Virus record (IMG/VR): IMGVR_UViG_3300025086_000155
Span: 1-29,340 of that record
Direction: 5' to 3' (one strand)
DNA: 29,340 nt
DNA from: a virus
Part shown: piece by piece, positions 1-7,889 of the stretch
Layout: each line of letters starts with the position of its first letter
Position numbering within the stretch: the stretch's first letter is position 1
Notes under the pieces: generated by a model
Databases searched by the model: none
What the model was told of the DNA's origin: nothing
What the model saw: only the letters and a program-made list of their open reading frames with translations
Position numbers and translations under genes: made by a program

Positions 1-489
1 ATTTACTTCAGCTTCTAACCTATCGGCTTCTGTAAGTATTCCTGCTCTTTCTGTTGCAACATCCGAACTAATAGCAATGTCCCTCTCTGCTTTTCTTATA
101 ATTTGCCAATCTGTAGGCTCTAACATTTTACCTGCTTTAGATTTTATCTCTGCAATCTTACTTGCTTTGATGTCGGCTATCTTATACCTTTTTTCTTTTT
201 CGCCTGTTGGCTCTCCATCTTCTCCGATAACATCAACCTCTTGATTAAAGTCTATGTCAGTAACATCATAGGTTACTATCTTCTTTTTTTCGTCAAAGTA
301 TAGACCTCCTTTAGTTTGGGTTTGCTTATCGTAGCTTGGTTTTACGACATCGTAAATACCTATCTCTTGTAGTTCTTCGTCAGATAGGTTGTTAGCACCT
401 CCAAGAATGTGTTTCTTTGGTGTTTTAAGTGAGTTTGGTAAGCTTTTGTATATGGTTACTATTCTACCGTTTTCTACTGCTGCTTTCAT
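1..489 (-). CDS. Partial tail-fibre/fibre-assembly-like protein (3' end off window)
   Basis: The reading frame opens at an ATG at 489, two bases after the stop of the upstream fibre-like gene, and runs 163 codons to the window edge without a stop. The N-terminal half is soluble and charged. The visible C-terminal part (about residues 115-163) is lysine/glutamate-rich and contains the segment EPTDWQIIRKAERDIAIS. That segment resembles the C-terminal helices of small phage tail-fibre assembly and host-recognition proteins. The position at the end of the virion operon fits such a role. Function is inferred from position and this weak resemblance only. Confidence 0.6.
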   Translation of the reverse strand, partial: MKAAVENGRIVTIYKSLPNSLKTPKKHILGGANNLSDEELQEIGIYDVVKPSYDKQTQTKGGLYFDEKKKIVTYDVTDIDFNQEVDVIGEDGEPTGEKEKRYKIADIKASKIAEIKSKAGKMLEPTDWQIIRKAERDIAISSDVATERAGILTEADRLEAEVN

Positions 490-491
490 AA

Positions 492-932
492 TTATATACT
501 TTGTGAGATTGATAGGAAAAATGTGTTAGCGGCAGTACAAGCAACTTGAATAAAGTTTACTGCACCTGCGGTATTGCTATACTCACCCGCTATAGTTGTA
601 ATTGTGTTTGGGTTTGTAAGAGTATCAAATGTCAAAGCTGACGTTCCCCCTGAATCTGTTACGATAATATCTTTTACATCGCCTATAGATGCGTTTGTAA
701 AGTTTAAATCTACTGTTATAGATGAAGTCATTGTAAATACTTGTGCGGTGTCAAAATCTACATCTACATCCGCTGCTGCGGTTAATGGAGAAGAACCTCT
801 TAAACTGTCTCCTGTTCCACTTTGTCCGTAAATGTCAGCAGTCATACTATTTATAGATACCATCGCATCTCTTAGTGTCGCTCCTGTACCGTCATTAGGG
901 GATGAACCTACGTTAATTGTTTGTCGTGCCAT
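492..932 (-). CDS. Fibre-like virion protein with INVGSSPNDGTG motif
   Basis: 146 aa. The N-terminus carries TINVGSSPNDGTGATLRDAM followed by SINSMTADIY. This is a variant of the motif (I-N-x-G-x-x-P-N-D-G-T-G-x-x-L-R-D-A) found near the start of many phage tail-fibre and virion-surface proteins. The rest is a Thr/Ser/Ala-rich beta-type sequence with no membrane segment. It lies 8 bases downstream of a 76-aa gene and directly ahead of the partial fibre-assembly-like gene. I infer a structural, probably receptor-facing role. The exact family is not certain. Confidence 0.65.
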   Translation of the reverse strand: MARQTINVGSSPNDGTGATLRDAMVSINSMTADIYGQSGTGDSLRGSSPLTAAADVDVDFDTAQVFTMTSSITVDLNFTNASIGDVKDIIVTDSGGTSALTFDTLTNPNTITTIAGEYSNTAGAVNFIQVACTAANTFFLSISQSI

Positions 933-940
933 TTTATATT

Positions 941-1171
941 TTAATTAAATATTGTTACTAAAGTTAAATCAGCAGTTAAATCTGTTGAATCTACCCTGTA
1001 TAATTGGGTGTCATCTACCGTTAATGCTAATGTTTCTGTTTGACCACCTTCTAAAGCACTTAAAAAGCACTCTGGAGAAGAAAAATGCGGTATTGATTCG
1101 GCTACTGTAAAGTCTTCGTTACCGAACTCTGTAAAGCAATATATCTTACCCCAATTTATTGTGTTAGCCAT
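941..1171 (-). CDS. Hypothetical protein, virion operon (76 aa)
   Basis: 76 aa, acidic, without signal peptide or transmembrane segment. Aromatic and Thr-rich strands suggest a small beta-domain. It sits between a 34-aa ORF and the fibre-like protein, in the operon of head-tail connector and fibre genes. I do not recognise a family. A minor virion or decoration role is only suggested by position. Confidence 0.55.
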   Translation of the reverse strand: MANTINWGKIYCFTEFGNEDFTVAESIPHFSSPECFLSALEGGQTETLALTVDDTQLYRVDSTDLTADLTLVTIFN

Positions 1172-1177
1172 ATATTA

Positions 1178-1282
1178 TCAATACTTTTTTTTGGTTTTTG
1201 TTATATATGTCTTTTGTAAATAGCTTTTAAGCCTCTCTACGTTTTTTTCTTTTGGTTTATAATCGTTTCTTACAAAACCCAT
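1178..1282 (-). CDS. Small basic ORF, 34 aa
   Basis: The ATG at 1282 opens MGFVRNDYKPKEKNVERLKS and the frame closes with TGA at 1178. It overlaps the end of the connector gene by 13 bases and fills almost the whole space before the next gene, as tightly packed as its neighbours. The peptide is strongly basic (many Lys/Arg). Function unknown. It could be a non-coding spacer, but the overlap-and-fill arrangement favours translation. Confidence 0.45.
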   Translation of the reverse strand: MGFVRNDYKPKEKNVERLKSYLQKTYITKTKKKY

Positions 1283-1773
1283 CCTTCAAAATTTGCGTTC
1301 TTATCAGGATATACGTCATCGTTGCTATTTGTGTAGTATTCTGGAAAAGTACCACTTGCATTGAATGACATATAATCAACAAATCTGTCAGTATAATACT
1401 GCGCTATGTTTCTTTCTTTTTCTATTAAAAAATCTATCTCGTCTTTTTCTACGTTTGAAGCATTTTCGCTACTATGTTTAAACACCCCTTTGTTTGCAAT
1501 AGAATAAGCAGCAAAAGGTAAATACTCAACCATCGCCCAATGTACTAACATAGGCTTTACATAGTCTGTTACAAGCGTTAGGTAATCCCCTGTAAGTGTA
1601 CTTGCTTCTATATCGTCTTGTATCTTGTTAAAAAGGTCTGTACCTAAGTAGTTTTTAATGTGTATGTCCTGCGCAATCTTTATATATTGCAAAAACTTAT
1701 CACTATCAACGTTGCCATTTACAGAAGTAAACTTGACTAAATCTTTTCGTGTTATAAATAATCCTTCTGCCAT
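1270..1773 (-). CDS. Head-tail connector-like protein (gp6/adaptor type)
   Basis: 167 aa, mostly alpha-helical. It begins MAEGLFITRKDLVKFTSVNG and continues with helices containing DKFLQYIKIAQDIHIKNYLG and YVKPMLVHWAMVEYLPFAA. This arrangement is typical of the small helical head-completion (adaptor) proteins that sit below the portal in phages of Bacteroidetes. It follows the portal gene by 3 bases, where a connector is expected. Assignment rests on helical pattern, length and position. Confidence 0.6.
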   Translation of the reverse strand: MAEGLFITRKDLVKFTSVNGNVDSDKFLQYIKIAQDIHIKNYLGTDLFNKIQDDIEASTLTGDYLTLVTDYVKPMLVHWAMVEYLPFAAYSIANKGVFKHSSENASNVEKDEIDFLIEKERNIAQYYTDRFVDYMSFNASGTFPEYYTNSNDDVYPDKNANFEGWVL

Positions 1774-1776
1774 TTC

Positions 1777-3666
1777 TTATTTGTTTACAAATCCTTGATT
1801 AGGCATATCCTTTGGTTTCATTGAAACTTCTTTTTCATTTACAGGATTAAAGCCTTCCTTTCTTGCTTTGTTTGTGGATATATTAGGCTCTTGGTCTGCA
1901 AGGTTGCCTTCTGTTTTTCCACGATAAGTTTGTCTTAACCATTTATGATGACAATTGCCTCCGCCCTTGTACTTCCAGATAGAATAGGTAGATGCTCCGC
2001 CTAAACCCCATCCCTTGTTTACAGGTCTTTTACCCATATTTATAATATCCTCTTTTCTGTACAACTTGTTTTGGCTTGTCATTAATTTACAAAACTTCCT
2101 ACTATTAGCAGAAGTTGTATTTGGACTGTATCTGTATCGTACCTTAAACTGTACCCCATCAATTTTTTTATCTTGTTTGGATTTTGTGTTTGGTAACGCA
2201 CTACCTGTACTTGCTAAACCTATCATTTTATCTAATGCTTCTTCTTGGTTATAGTCTACCTCACGCTCATCCACTAATTCCCAATCATCAAGGTTTTCAT
2301 CTTCCCCAAACTCCTGAAGTAAATTAAACATTTCGTCATCGTCAAAATCAAACTCTTGTTTAGACAGTTTATGCTCTTCGCAAGGCATATACCAAGTCTT
2401 ACCATCTAAGTCGTGGGTATGGAAACCATCACAACCTATATTTTTAGCCATTTCCTCTGCTTTTTCTTGTGTAGAGTAAGCTAACCTATCGTCTATGATT
2501 GCAGTATTATCGTTTACTACTTGTGTGGCTAATTTAACGCCTGTTTCTTCCTCCCTTGCTTCGTTGGTGATGGCATTGTCCGTTTCTATAAATTCAAGCG
2601 GCTGTAGGGTCTTAAAATACAATTTAAGGCTAATACCATTTACCGCTAATATGTCATCTATTGCTTCTGTGATTAAATCTTGGTAAGGCTTAATTGTTGT
2701 GTTGTTAAATAACAAAGAAGCAGTTTTAATTTCGTCTGCATTATTGCCAAGCCCATTGTTGCCATCTCTTATACCTAACAAAAGCGGTGATGTAATCCTA
2801 TGTGCTACCATTAACTTGTTTACACTTTCTGTAGATAGGTATTCATAGTGTTGTGGTGCATCAGTAAGCGGTACATCGTCTATAGTGGTTTTGCTCTCTG
2901 CATTGTTGTTAAAAGCTATAATTACTTTTTCGCCTCTTGCGCCAGTCAGTTTACGCATTACGTCTGACTTAACTTGTAACTGTTGCTCTCTATCTGGTAT
3001 TCCGTTGTTAAAGTTCACAACCTTAGTTCCACTAAATCCGTTCTGTACGTCATTAATTAGAAAGTCTGACACTTCGCTTTCAAGTTCTGCATACGCTATA
3101 CCACCCATATAGTCAGGTGGGCAGTAATAATCGTAACCTGATAAATATCTTTTAATTATTTTAATTTCTGGTTCTGTACCATTTCCAAATCCAAAGGCTG
3201 CAATTCTCTTAGGCTTATCGTTTGGCTTTATTTTAGCCCAGTCGTGAAAATAATAATATGCTTCTATCTCCCCATCGTCATTGCACTTTTCCGCTCTTAA
3301 TGTTTGTCTTGGAAAGTGTTCGGCTCTTGCTACTTGTTTGTCTTTGTACAATACCTGAAAACTTGCCTCTCCTAATAGTTTAAGGTCAAAGGTTATTTTT
3401 CTAAGACACGAATCGTGAAATATAGACCTAAGTGCAGCATACTCGTCTGTTTTAGTGCTACTGTCTAATGCATCCAACCCTTTACCGTATATCATCTGAC
3501 TAACACCATTAATAATAGCGTTGTTTGTAGTAGACTCTATAAAAAGGTCTATTAAATAAGTGTAAAAATCGTTATTATCGCCATACTCTACCCATTCCCT
3601 TTTTTTGTCCTCTTTTATTTGTGGGCGGTTGTAAGACGATAAACTAACTATGTGTACGTTTTCCAT
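1777..3666 (-). CDS. Portal protein with C-terminal extension
   Basis: 629 aa. Residues 1-about 400 match the portal pattern: an N-terminal region with WVEYGDNNDFYTYLIDLF, a long alpha/beta body, and a stretch near residues 290-330 with APQHYEYLSTESVNKLMVAH and RITSPLLLG. That stretch corresponds to the clip/stem region that selects binding of partner subunits. The portal forms the dodecameric DNA gate and docks the terminase. The remaining 200 or so residues form an acidic linker plus a compact terminal domain (about 510-590) with YRKEDI, GWGLGG, TYSIWKYKGGG and a CHHKWLR cluster. I have seen this domain in virion proteins of Bacteroidetes phages, but its function is unknown to me. The start overlaps the previous stop (TAATG). 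Confidence 0.75.
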   Translation of the reverse strand: MENVHIVSLSSYNRPQIKEDKKREWVEYGDNNDFYTYLIDLFIESTTNNAIINGVSQMIYGKGLDALDSSTKTDEYAALRSIFHDSCLRKITFDLKLLGEASFQVLYKDKQVARAEHFPRQTLRAEKCNDDGEIEAYYYFHDWAKIKPNDKPKRIAAFGFGNGTEPEIKIIKRYLSGYDYYCPPDYMGGIAYAELESEVSDFLINDVQNGFSGTKVVNFNNGIPDREQQLQVKSDVMRKLTGARGEKVIIAFNNNAESKTTIDDVPLTDAPQHYEYLSTESVNKLMVAHRITSPLLLGIRDGNNGLGNNADEIKTASLLFNNTTIKPYQDLITEAIDDILAVNGISLKLYFKTLQPLEFIETDNAITNEAREEETGVKLATQVVNDNTAIIDDRLAYSTQEKAEEMAKNIGCDGFHTHDLDGKTWYMPCEEHKLSKQEFDFDDDEMFNLLQEFGEDENLDDWELVDEREVDYNQEEALDKMIGLASTGSALPNTKSKQDKKIDGVQFKVRYRYSPNTTSANSRKFCKLMTSQNKLYRKEDIINMGKRPVNKGWGLGGASTYSIWKYKGGGNCHHKWLRQTYRGKTEGNLADQEPNISTNKARKEGFNPVNEKEVSMKPKDMPNQGFVNK

Positions 3667-4007
3667 TATAAGAATATAAATTCATTTGTTGTGTTCTGCT
3701 CCGTGTATTGGCTATCGTTTACTGTAAAGTCCGTAATAGCCTGATTAGTGCAAAATACCTTGTCTTTAAATATTACATCGCCTCCTGATTTAACAGTAAC
3801 CATATAAAAATTATCTTGCTTTACACCAAAGATAGCATTTAGTCTATTGTAGTACAAATTCTCTGTTATAGTATCTACGTCTTGATTGTAAACCTCTGTA
3901 TTGGTTTGTTCGTTTACTATGGTCACGTTGTAGGTGTTACCGCTTGTAAAACTTCTTGGTATAAAATCTAGGTTTTGTGCAGATGCACTTTCTTGTAAAA
4001 CTATCAT
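3666..4007 (-). CDS. Small virion protein (113 aa)
   Basis: 113 aa, beta-rich, with no membrane segment. The N-terminal half contains DFIPRSFTSGNTYNVTIVNE, and Asn/Thr-rich strands follow. It resembles a family I associate with Bacteroidetes phage virions, always close to the portal or tail-tube gene, but I know no established function. It is preceded by a strong terminator at about 4050-4079 and is coupled to the portal start by TAATG. Likely a minor structural protein. Confidence 0.55.
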   Translation of the reverse strand: MIVLQESASAQNLDFIPRSFTSGNTYNVTIVNEQTNTEVYNQDVDTITENLYYNRLNAIFGVKQDNFYMVTVKSGGDVIFKDKVFCTNQAITDFTVNDSQYTEQNTTNEFIFL

Positions 4008-4049
4008 ATATATACAATAAAAAAACTTAAATTTTGTTATTTATAAGGC

Positions 4050-4079
4050 AAAAAAAAAGGGCAGCTAATGCCACCCTTT
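4050..4079 (-). terminator. Rho-independent terminator after the tail-tube gene
   Basis: On the minus strand a 10-pair stem (AAAGGG plus TGGC pairing with GCTG plus CCCTTT, including two G-T wobbles) closes a four-base loop ATTA. A run of nine T follows at 4058-4050. It begins 21 bases after the tail-tube stop at 4100. It would limit transcription from the abundant capsid/tube genes into the portal genes. Confidence 0.85.
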
Positions 4080-4099
4080 ATCCTAATCATTCCTAACTA

Positions 4100-4648
4100 T
4101 TAAGAGTTAGTTCCCTCTGTTACTGTAACAGTTGCGCTTCCCATACCTGCATATGGGTCAGCAGCAGTAGGTGAATCTACAAAGTTAGCAGGTAAAACCT
4201 CTTGGGCAGATAGAGTCAAAGTATAACCAGACAAATCCCCCATAGCAGCACCAGTAACGATAGTACCACCGCTTACCTCTGCTCCGTGTTCTAATCCCAT
4301 AACAAAAACATTACCGTTGTAATCTTCAACTGCAACGTGTGGTCTGCCATAGGCTAAAAGCTTTAATTCCTTATTGCTCTCTTTACTTAGTTTTTTAAGA
4401 GTAAGGTTTAAAGTTTGTTCAAAGAATGTAGTACCATTCTCTCTTGAAGAAGTAATAGTTTGCTCAAAGCTACTATTCCCCTTTAATTCGTATTCAAAGG
4501 CAGTAAAAGCACCTGACATATCTGTAATCTCGTCATTAACCTGTGTTACCGTTCCGTAACCACCAAAGTCTGTAAAATAGACTTTTCTAATGCCGCCAAC
4601 TACCGACTTGCACGGTTCCTTTCTGCCCTCTGATAATGTACAACTCAT
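4100..4648 (-). CDS. Major tail tube protein
   Basis: 182 aa. It starts MSCTLSEGRKEPCKSVVGGI, followed by KVYFTDFGGYGTVTQVNDEI and a beta-rich body with YELKGNSSFEQTI, TTFFEQTLNLTLKKL and GRPHVAVEDYNGNVFVMG. This pattern is that of the tail-tube family seen in siphophages of Flavobacteriia. Tube subunits polymerise on the tape-measure protein to form the tail shaft. The gene is flanked by terminators on both sides (4661-4694 and 4050-4079), which suits a separately dosed, very abundant structural transcript. The C-terminus is a short Ala/Thr tail. Confidence 0.75.
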   Translation of the reverse strand: MSCTLSEGRKEPCKSVVGGIRKVYFTDFGGYGTVTQVNDEITDMSGAFTAFEYELKGNSSFEQTITSSRENGTTFFEQTLNLTLKKLSKESNKELKLLAYGRPHVAVEDYNGNVFVMGLEHGAEVSGGTIVTGAAMGDLSGYTLTLSAQEVLPANFVDSPTAADPYAGMGSATVTVTEGTNS

Positions 4649-4660
4649 ATCTTATGTATT

Positions 4661-4694
4661 AAAAAAGGGTAGGCAGATATAAAACCACCTACCC
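4661..4694 (-). terminator. Terminator-like hairpin between capsid and tail-tube genes
   Basis: On the minus strand GGGTAGG (4694-4688) pairs with CCTACCC (4673-4667) around a 14-base loop, followed by TTTTTT (4666-4661). It starts 23 bases after the capsid stop. The long loop suggests partial termination, which would set the capsid-to-tube ratio. Confidence 0.75.
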
Positions 4695-4716
4695 CTTATT
4701 GTTAGTTAATCAATTC

Positions 4717-5676
4717 TTAGTTTGCAGAGTTGGTAATTCCGTAGGTTACAATATCACCTGCGATACCATATTCCACACCAGCGGTAAATCTCATTACTAC
4801 TCTTACGTTCTGCGAACCATCAAGGTCAGCCATATCTAAAACCTTAACTTCGTTGTGGTCAGAAAGTAGACCTGTCCCAAAGTAAAGGTTGGATTTTTCA
4901 GCAGCAATAGCAGTATTATCCGCAAGACCATTAGCTACAAATAGTTTAACACCATCAAAGCTAAGTCCTCCACCTGCATACCATTGTGTTCCTTTGCTGT
5001 CTGTACCTGCTGCGCCAATTTGTGAAGCAAATCCGCCTAATGCTCTTACATAGGCTCTTGCGATGTTCTGTGATACATAGATAAATAAATCTTCGCTATT
5101 ATAAAGTGAAGAAGGTATTGCATCCACTATGCTTCCAATTTGTGCGATTACGTTAGAGGCATCCACAGTCGTACCAGTCACCTCTTGTGCGGCAGGTAGG
5201 AGAGCATCAAGAGCAATCTTAGTAGAAATACCGTCAAACTGTCCTGTAGTGGCAGTTGTACCAGTCCAAATACTATTTTCTGTTCTCTGTGCTACTTTAG
5301 CAGCTACGTGAGAAATTAAAAAGTCAGAAAATTTAGTAGGTAGGGTTTGATGGGCAGAAAATCCCATAGACAAAGCCTCCCAATCATCTTGGAAATCTGA
5401 CTTACATAATTGTAAATTTACTTGTTGGAATTCAGGGGTAAGTGTTCTCTCATCAAGTGTAATAGTTGAAGTAGCAGAAAAATCACAACTTGCATCTTTT
5501 ACGATGTCATCTGTGCTTACGGTTTTAATAACGTGCTGATACTTTACATTAGGCTTGACGGTAATACCACCATTTTCAATAGTGTTTGCTGATAGCAAAG
5601 CTGCAGAAATATATTCTCCTGCAAACTCACCATTATAGGCGGCAGTCGTTAAAGGGTTTGTTGTAGTTGTTGCCAT
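4717..5676 (-). CDS. Major capsid protein
   Basis: 319 aa. The N-terminus (MATTTTNPLTTAAYNGEFAG) is followed by segments typical of HK97-fold capsid proteins: a spine/E-loop-like region with VKYQHVIKTVSTDDIV, an A-domain with SLYNSEDLFIYVSQNIARAY, and a C-terminal strand region with LYFGTGLLSDHNEVKVLDMA and VRVVMRFTAGVEYGI. It follows an acidic scaffold-like gene by 9 bases and is followed by a terminator-like hairpin, as expected for the most abundant virion product. The short N-terminal arm suggests that the scaffold is the separate upstream protein and not a delta domain. Confidence 0.85.
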   Translation of the reverse strand: MATTTTNPLTTAAYNGEFAGEYISAALLSANTIENGGITVKPNVKYQHVIKTVSTDDIVKDASCDFSATSTITLDERTLTPEFQQVNLQLCKSDFQDDWEALSMGFSAHQTLPTKFSDFLISHVAAKVAQRTENSIWTGTTATTGQFDGISTKIALDALLPAAQEVTGTTVDASNVIAQIGSIVDAIPSSLYNSEDLFIYVSQNIARAYVRALGGFASQIGAAGTDSKGTQWYAGGGLSFDGVKLFVANGLADNTAIAAEKSNLYFGTGLLSDHNEVKVLDMADLDGSQNVRVVMRFTAGVEYGIAGDIVTYGITNSAN

Positions 5677-5685
5677 TTTTTAAAA

Positions 5686-6270
5686 TTATTTATTTTTAAT
5701 ATTTGAAATTCTTTGCATAACTCTATCGGCAGTTGTCATTTCTCTTTTCTGTCCGTAGAGTTTCATTTCTCTTTGTGGTTCTGCTTCAGGGTTGTGTGTT
5801 ACTTTTTCAAGTTCTACTTTTTCTTCAACCTCTTTAGAAAGTTCTTCTTTGTCATCTTTTTCTACTTCTGACATTTCATCTTTCTTTTCAATCATTGCCT
5901 TAATTTCCTCAATCATAGATTTGACTTCTGCAAGTTCTTCTTTAGTTGCGTAAGCCATTTCTTCTTCTTCGAGTTCCTCTGACGCTTCTTCTTCAGTTGG
6001 TTCTTCAGTTGGTTCCTCAGGTTTTCCGATTGCAGCAATAATGCCTTCTTCTTCAACCTTTAGTTGTTCACCATCCTCTAAAGAATATTCGCCAACAGGT
6101 AGTGCTACCTTTTCATCGTCTGTTACAATAAAAACTTCACTACCAACTGCGAAATCCTCACTTTCTATAACAGCACCGTTTTCCAAAGTAGCTTGAGCCA
6201 ATTTTACTTCTTCGGATGCTTCCACCCCAACAAGTTCTTTTACTTTGTTTAACATATCTGTTGCTTTCAT
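5686..6270 (-). CDS. Capsid scaffold-like acidic protein
   Basis: 194 aa. The N-terminal part (about 1-80) has a small beta-domain with TLENGAVIESEDFAVGSEVF and VALPVGEYSLEDG. A very Glu-rich low-complexity stretch follows (about 84-105). A long coiled coil (about 106-160) and a basic tail with TTADRVMQRISNIKNK complete it. Acidic coiled coil plus basic C-terminus, directly upstream of the capsid gene, is the classic scaffold layout. The basic tail would bind capsid subunits, and the protein would be removed by the prohead protease encoded two genes upstream. Confidence 0.7.
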   Translation of the reverse strand: MKATDMLNKVKELVGVEASEEVKLAQATLENGAVIESEDFAVGSEVFIVTDDEKVALPVGEYSLEDGEQLKVEEEGIIAAIGKPEEPTEEPTEEEASEELEEEEMAYATKEELAEVKSMIEEIKAMIEKKDEMSEVEKDDKEELSKEVEEKVELEKVTHNPEAEPQREMKLYGQKREMTTADRVMQRISNIKNK

Positions 6271-6320
6271 AAATATTATTTATATATATACAATAACTTT
6301 TTATTTAGGTTGTTATATTT

Positions 6321-7889
6321 TTAGGTTAAATCTTCTACTGTCCAATAGTAACCTTGATCGTTTCCGTTATCAATAATCATCTCTTGCGCTGGATTTAATA
6401 CCGCAGTTCCACTTGTGCTTGTTATATTTGTAAATACCATTTTATAACTTGTCCAATTAGAAGCATTACCACTATAGGGTGTTGGTGGTACACTGCTTAA
6501 ATTATCAGGTGTAGTATAAATAAGCGTAGCAAACAACCCACAACAAGATGAGTATTGTGCTAATAAAACATCTGATGAATTGTAAAAAGATATCCTTGTA
6601 TCGCCTATATAAAATGTAGTATTTGAACCTGTATTTTGCCCTGCTATTGGATTGCCCAACTGACTCATCAAAGCAAATGCATTTGAATTACCTGTTACAG
6701 GGTCATTAGCATATACACTAAATCCATATGTACTGGTTCCTGAATTTATTATTGGCTCTAATGCTACATAGTTTCCTGCGGCAGGTGTTTGTTGGTCAAA
6801 ATAGAATATTGGCAATTGCCCGTAGGTTGTAGTACAAGTAACAGTCTGACCTGAATTAGAATATCCAGCAGGTACTGTAATATCTACCGATAGAGTTCTT
6901 GTGGTTTCTGTTGTAACAGTTCCAAAACTTGCAGGTGTCATACTATCTATAGTTCCAGCATCTACTGATATTGCTGCTGAATTATAATTACCACTTGCAT
7001 ATACAAGGAAACCACTTATAGTAACATCTGTACAATCAAATACATTGTAAGCAGGTTGTGTAGCGGTTGTAGTACATACTAATACATCGCCTGTGTTGTA
7101 ATATCCTGCTGGTACAGTAATGTCTAAAGTAAGTGTTTGTACCGTAGAAACTGTAACTGTAGCAAATGAAGCAGGACTGCTTGTAAATGTACCTATATCT
7201 ATTGTAGGTTGTGTAATCGTTCCGTTTTCATCTACTGCAAAACCGCTAATTGTTATATCTCCACACGCCAATGTTTGACTTGCACTCTGTACCGCAGTAG
7301 TCGAACACACTAAAGTATCTCCTACGTTGTAATATCCACTTGGTACTGTTATGTCTACCGTTAATGTTTGTGTGGTATCTACGTTTACCCTACTAAATGA
7401 TGCAGGACTTGTAGAAGATATTGTACCTATGTCCGTTGTTGGTAATGTAATTGTGCCATCTTCTGCTACTGCAAAGCCTGATAATGTAATATCACTACAG
7501 GAAAGAGTAGGTGTTAATACCTGTGTTGCAGTTGTGGTACATTCTATTGTTTGTCCAACGTTTCTATAGTCGCTTGGTGCTTCTATTAATACAGTAAGTG
7601 TTCTTTCAGTATTTGTATTTACAATACTATAGGATGAGGGGCTAGTTGATGTTATTGTGCCAATATCCGTAGTTGGTTCTGTTACCGTTCCTTCTTGTGT
7701 AACTGCAAAACCTGACAAGGTTATAAGGCTACATTCAAATAAAGGCAAACCATCGCCTGTTATACTGCCTATTCCCTGCGATTGATATTCTCCATCGCAA
7801 CACTCTCTTGAATAGGTGTTAGTATCCCAACACAAGCATCCTCGTCTGTCATCTTGTGGTACTGGTGGTTTAATTCTATTTCTTCCCAT
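6321..7889 (-). CDS. Repeat-rich surface/decoration protein with four Cys-paired modules
   Basis: 522 aa. The N-terminus is short and Cys-rich (C18, C20, C30, C31). Four tandem modules follow at about 53-123, 131-201, 209-278 and 286-358. Each starts with Cys, carries an I-S-G-F core, a G-T-I-T-x-P-T type strand, an S-P-A-S-F strand, T-L-T-V-D-I-T-V-P and G-Y-Y-N-x-G, and ends with C-T-T-x-x-x-Q. The pairs C53/C117, C131/C195, C209/C272 and C286/C352 could form disulfides. A unique Thr/Ser-rich domain closes the protein (about 360-522). Position between protease and scaffold suggests a capsid fibre or decoration protein with Ig-like repeats. Adhesion is inferred, not shown. Confidence 0.6.
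   Translation of the reverse strand: MGRNRIKPPVPQDDRRGCLCWDTNTYSRECCDGEYQSQGIGSITGDGLPLFECSLITLSGFAVTQEGTVTEPTTDIGTITSTSPSSYSIVNTNTERTLTVLIEAPSDYRNVGQTIECTTTATQVLTPTLSCSDITLSGFAVAEDGTITLPTTDIGTISSTSPASFSRVNVDTTQTLTVDITVPSGYYNVGDTLVCSTTAVQSASQTLACGDITISGFAVDENGTITQPTIDIGTFTSSPASFATVTVSTVQTLTLDITVPAGYYNTGDVLVCTTTATQPAYNVFDCTDVTISGFLVYASGNYNSAAISVDAGTIDSMTPASFGTVTTETTRTLSVDITVPAGYSNSGQTVTCTTTYGQLPIFYFDQQTPAAGNYVALEPIINSGTSTYGFSVYANDPVTGNSNAFALMSQLGNPIAGQNTGSNTTFYIGDTRISFYNSSDVLLAQYSSCCGLFATLIYTTPDNLSSVPPTPYSGNASNWTSYKMVFTNITSTSGTAVLNPAQEMIIDNGNDQGYYWTVEDLT
6816..7733 (-). repeat. Four tandem 70-78-residue coding repeats
   Basis: This stretch encodes residues 53-358 of the 522-aa protein, as four consecutive copies of one module. 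The copies are diverged at the DNA level but keep Cys, SGF, the ITVP strand and the terminal C-T-T. A single more distant copy occurs in the 183-aa protein at 13893-14444. Confidence 0.8.
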
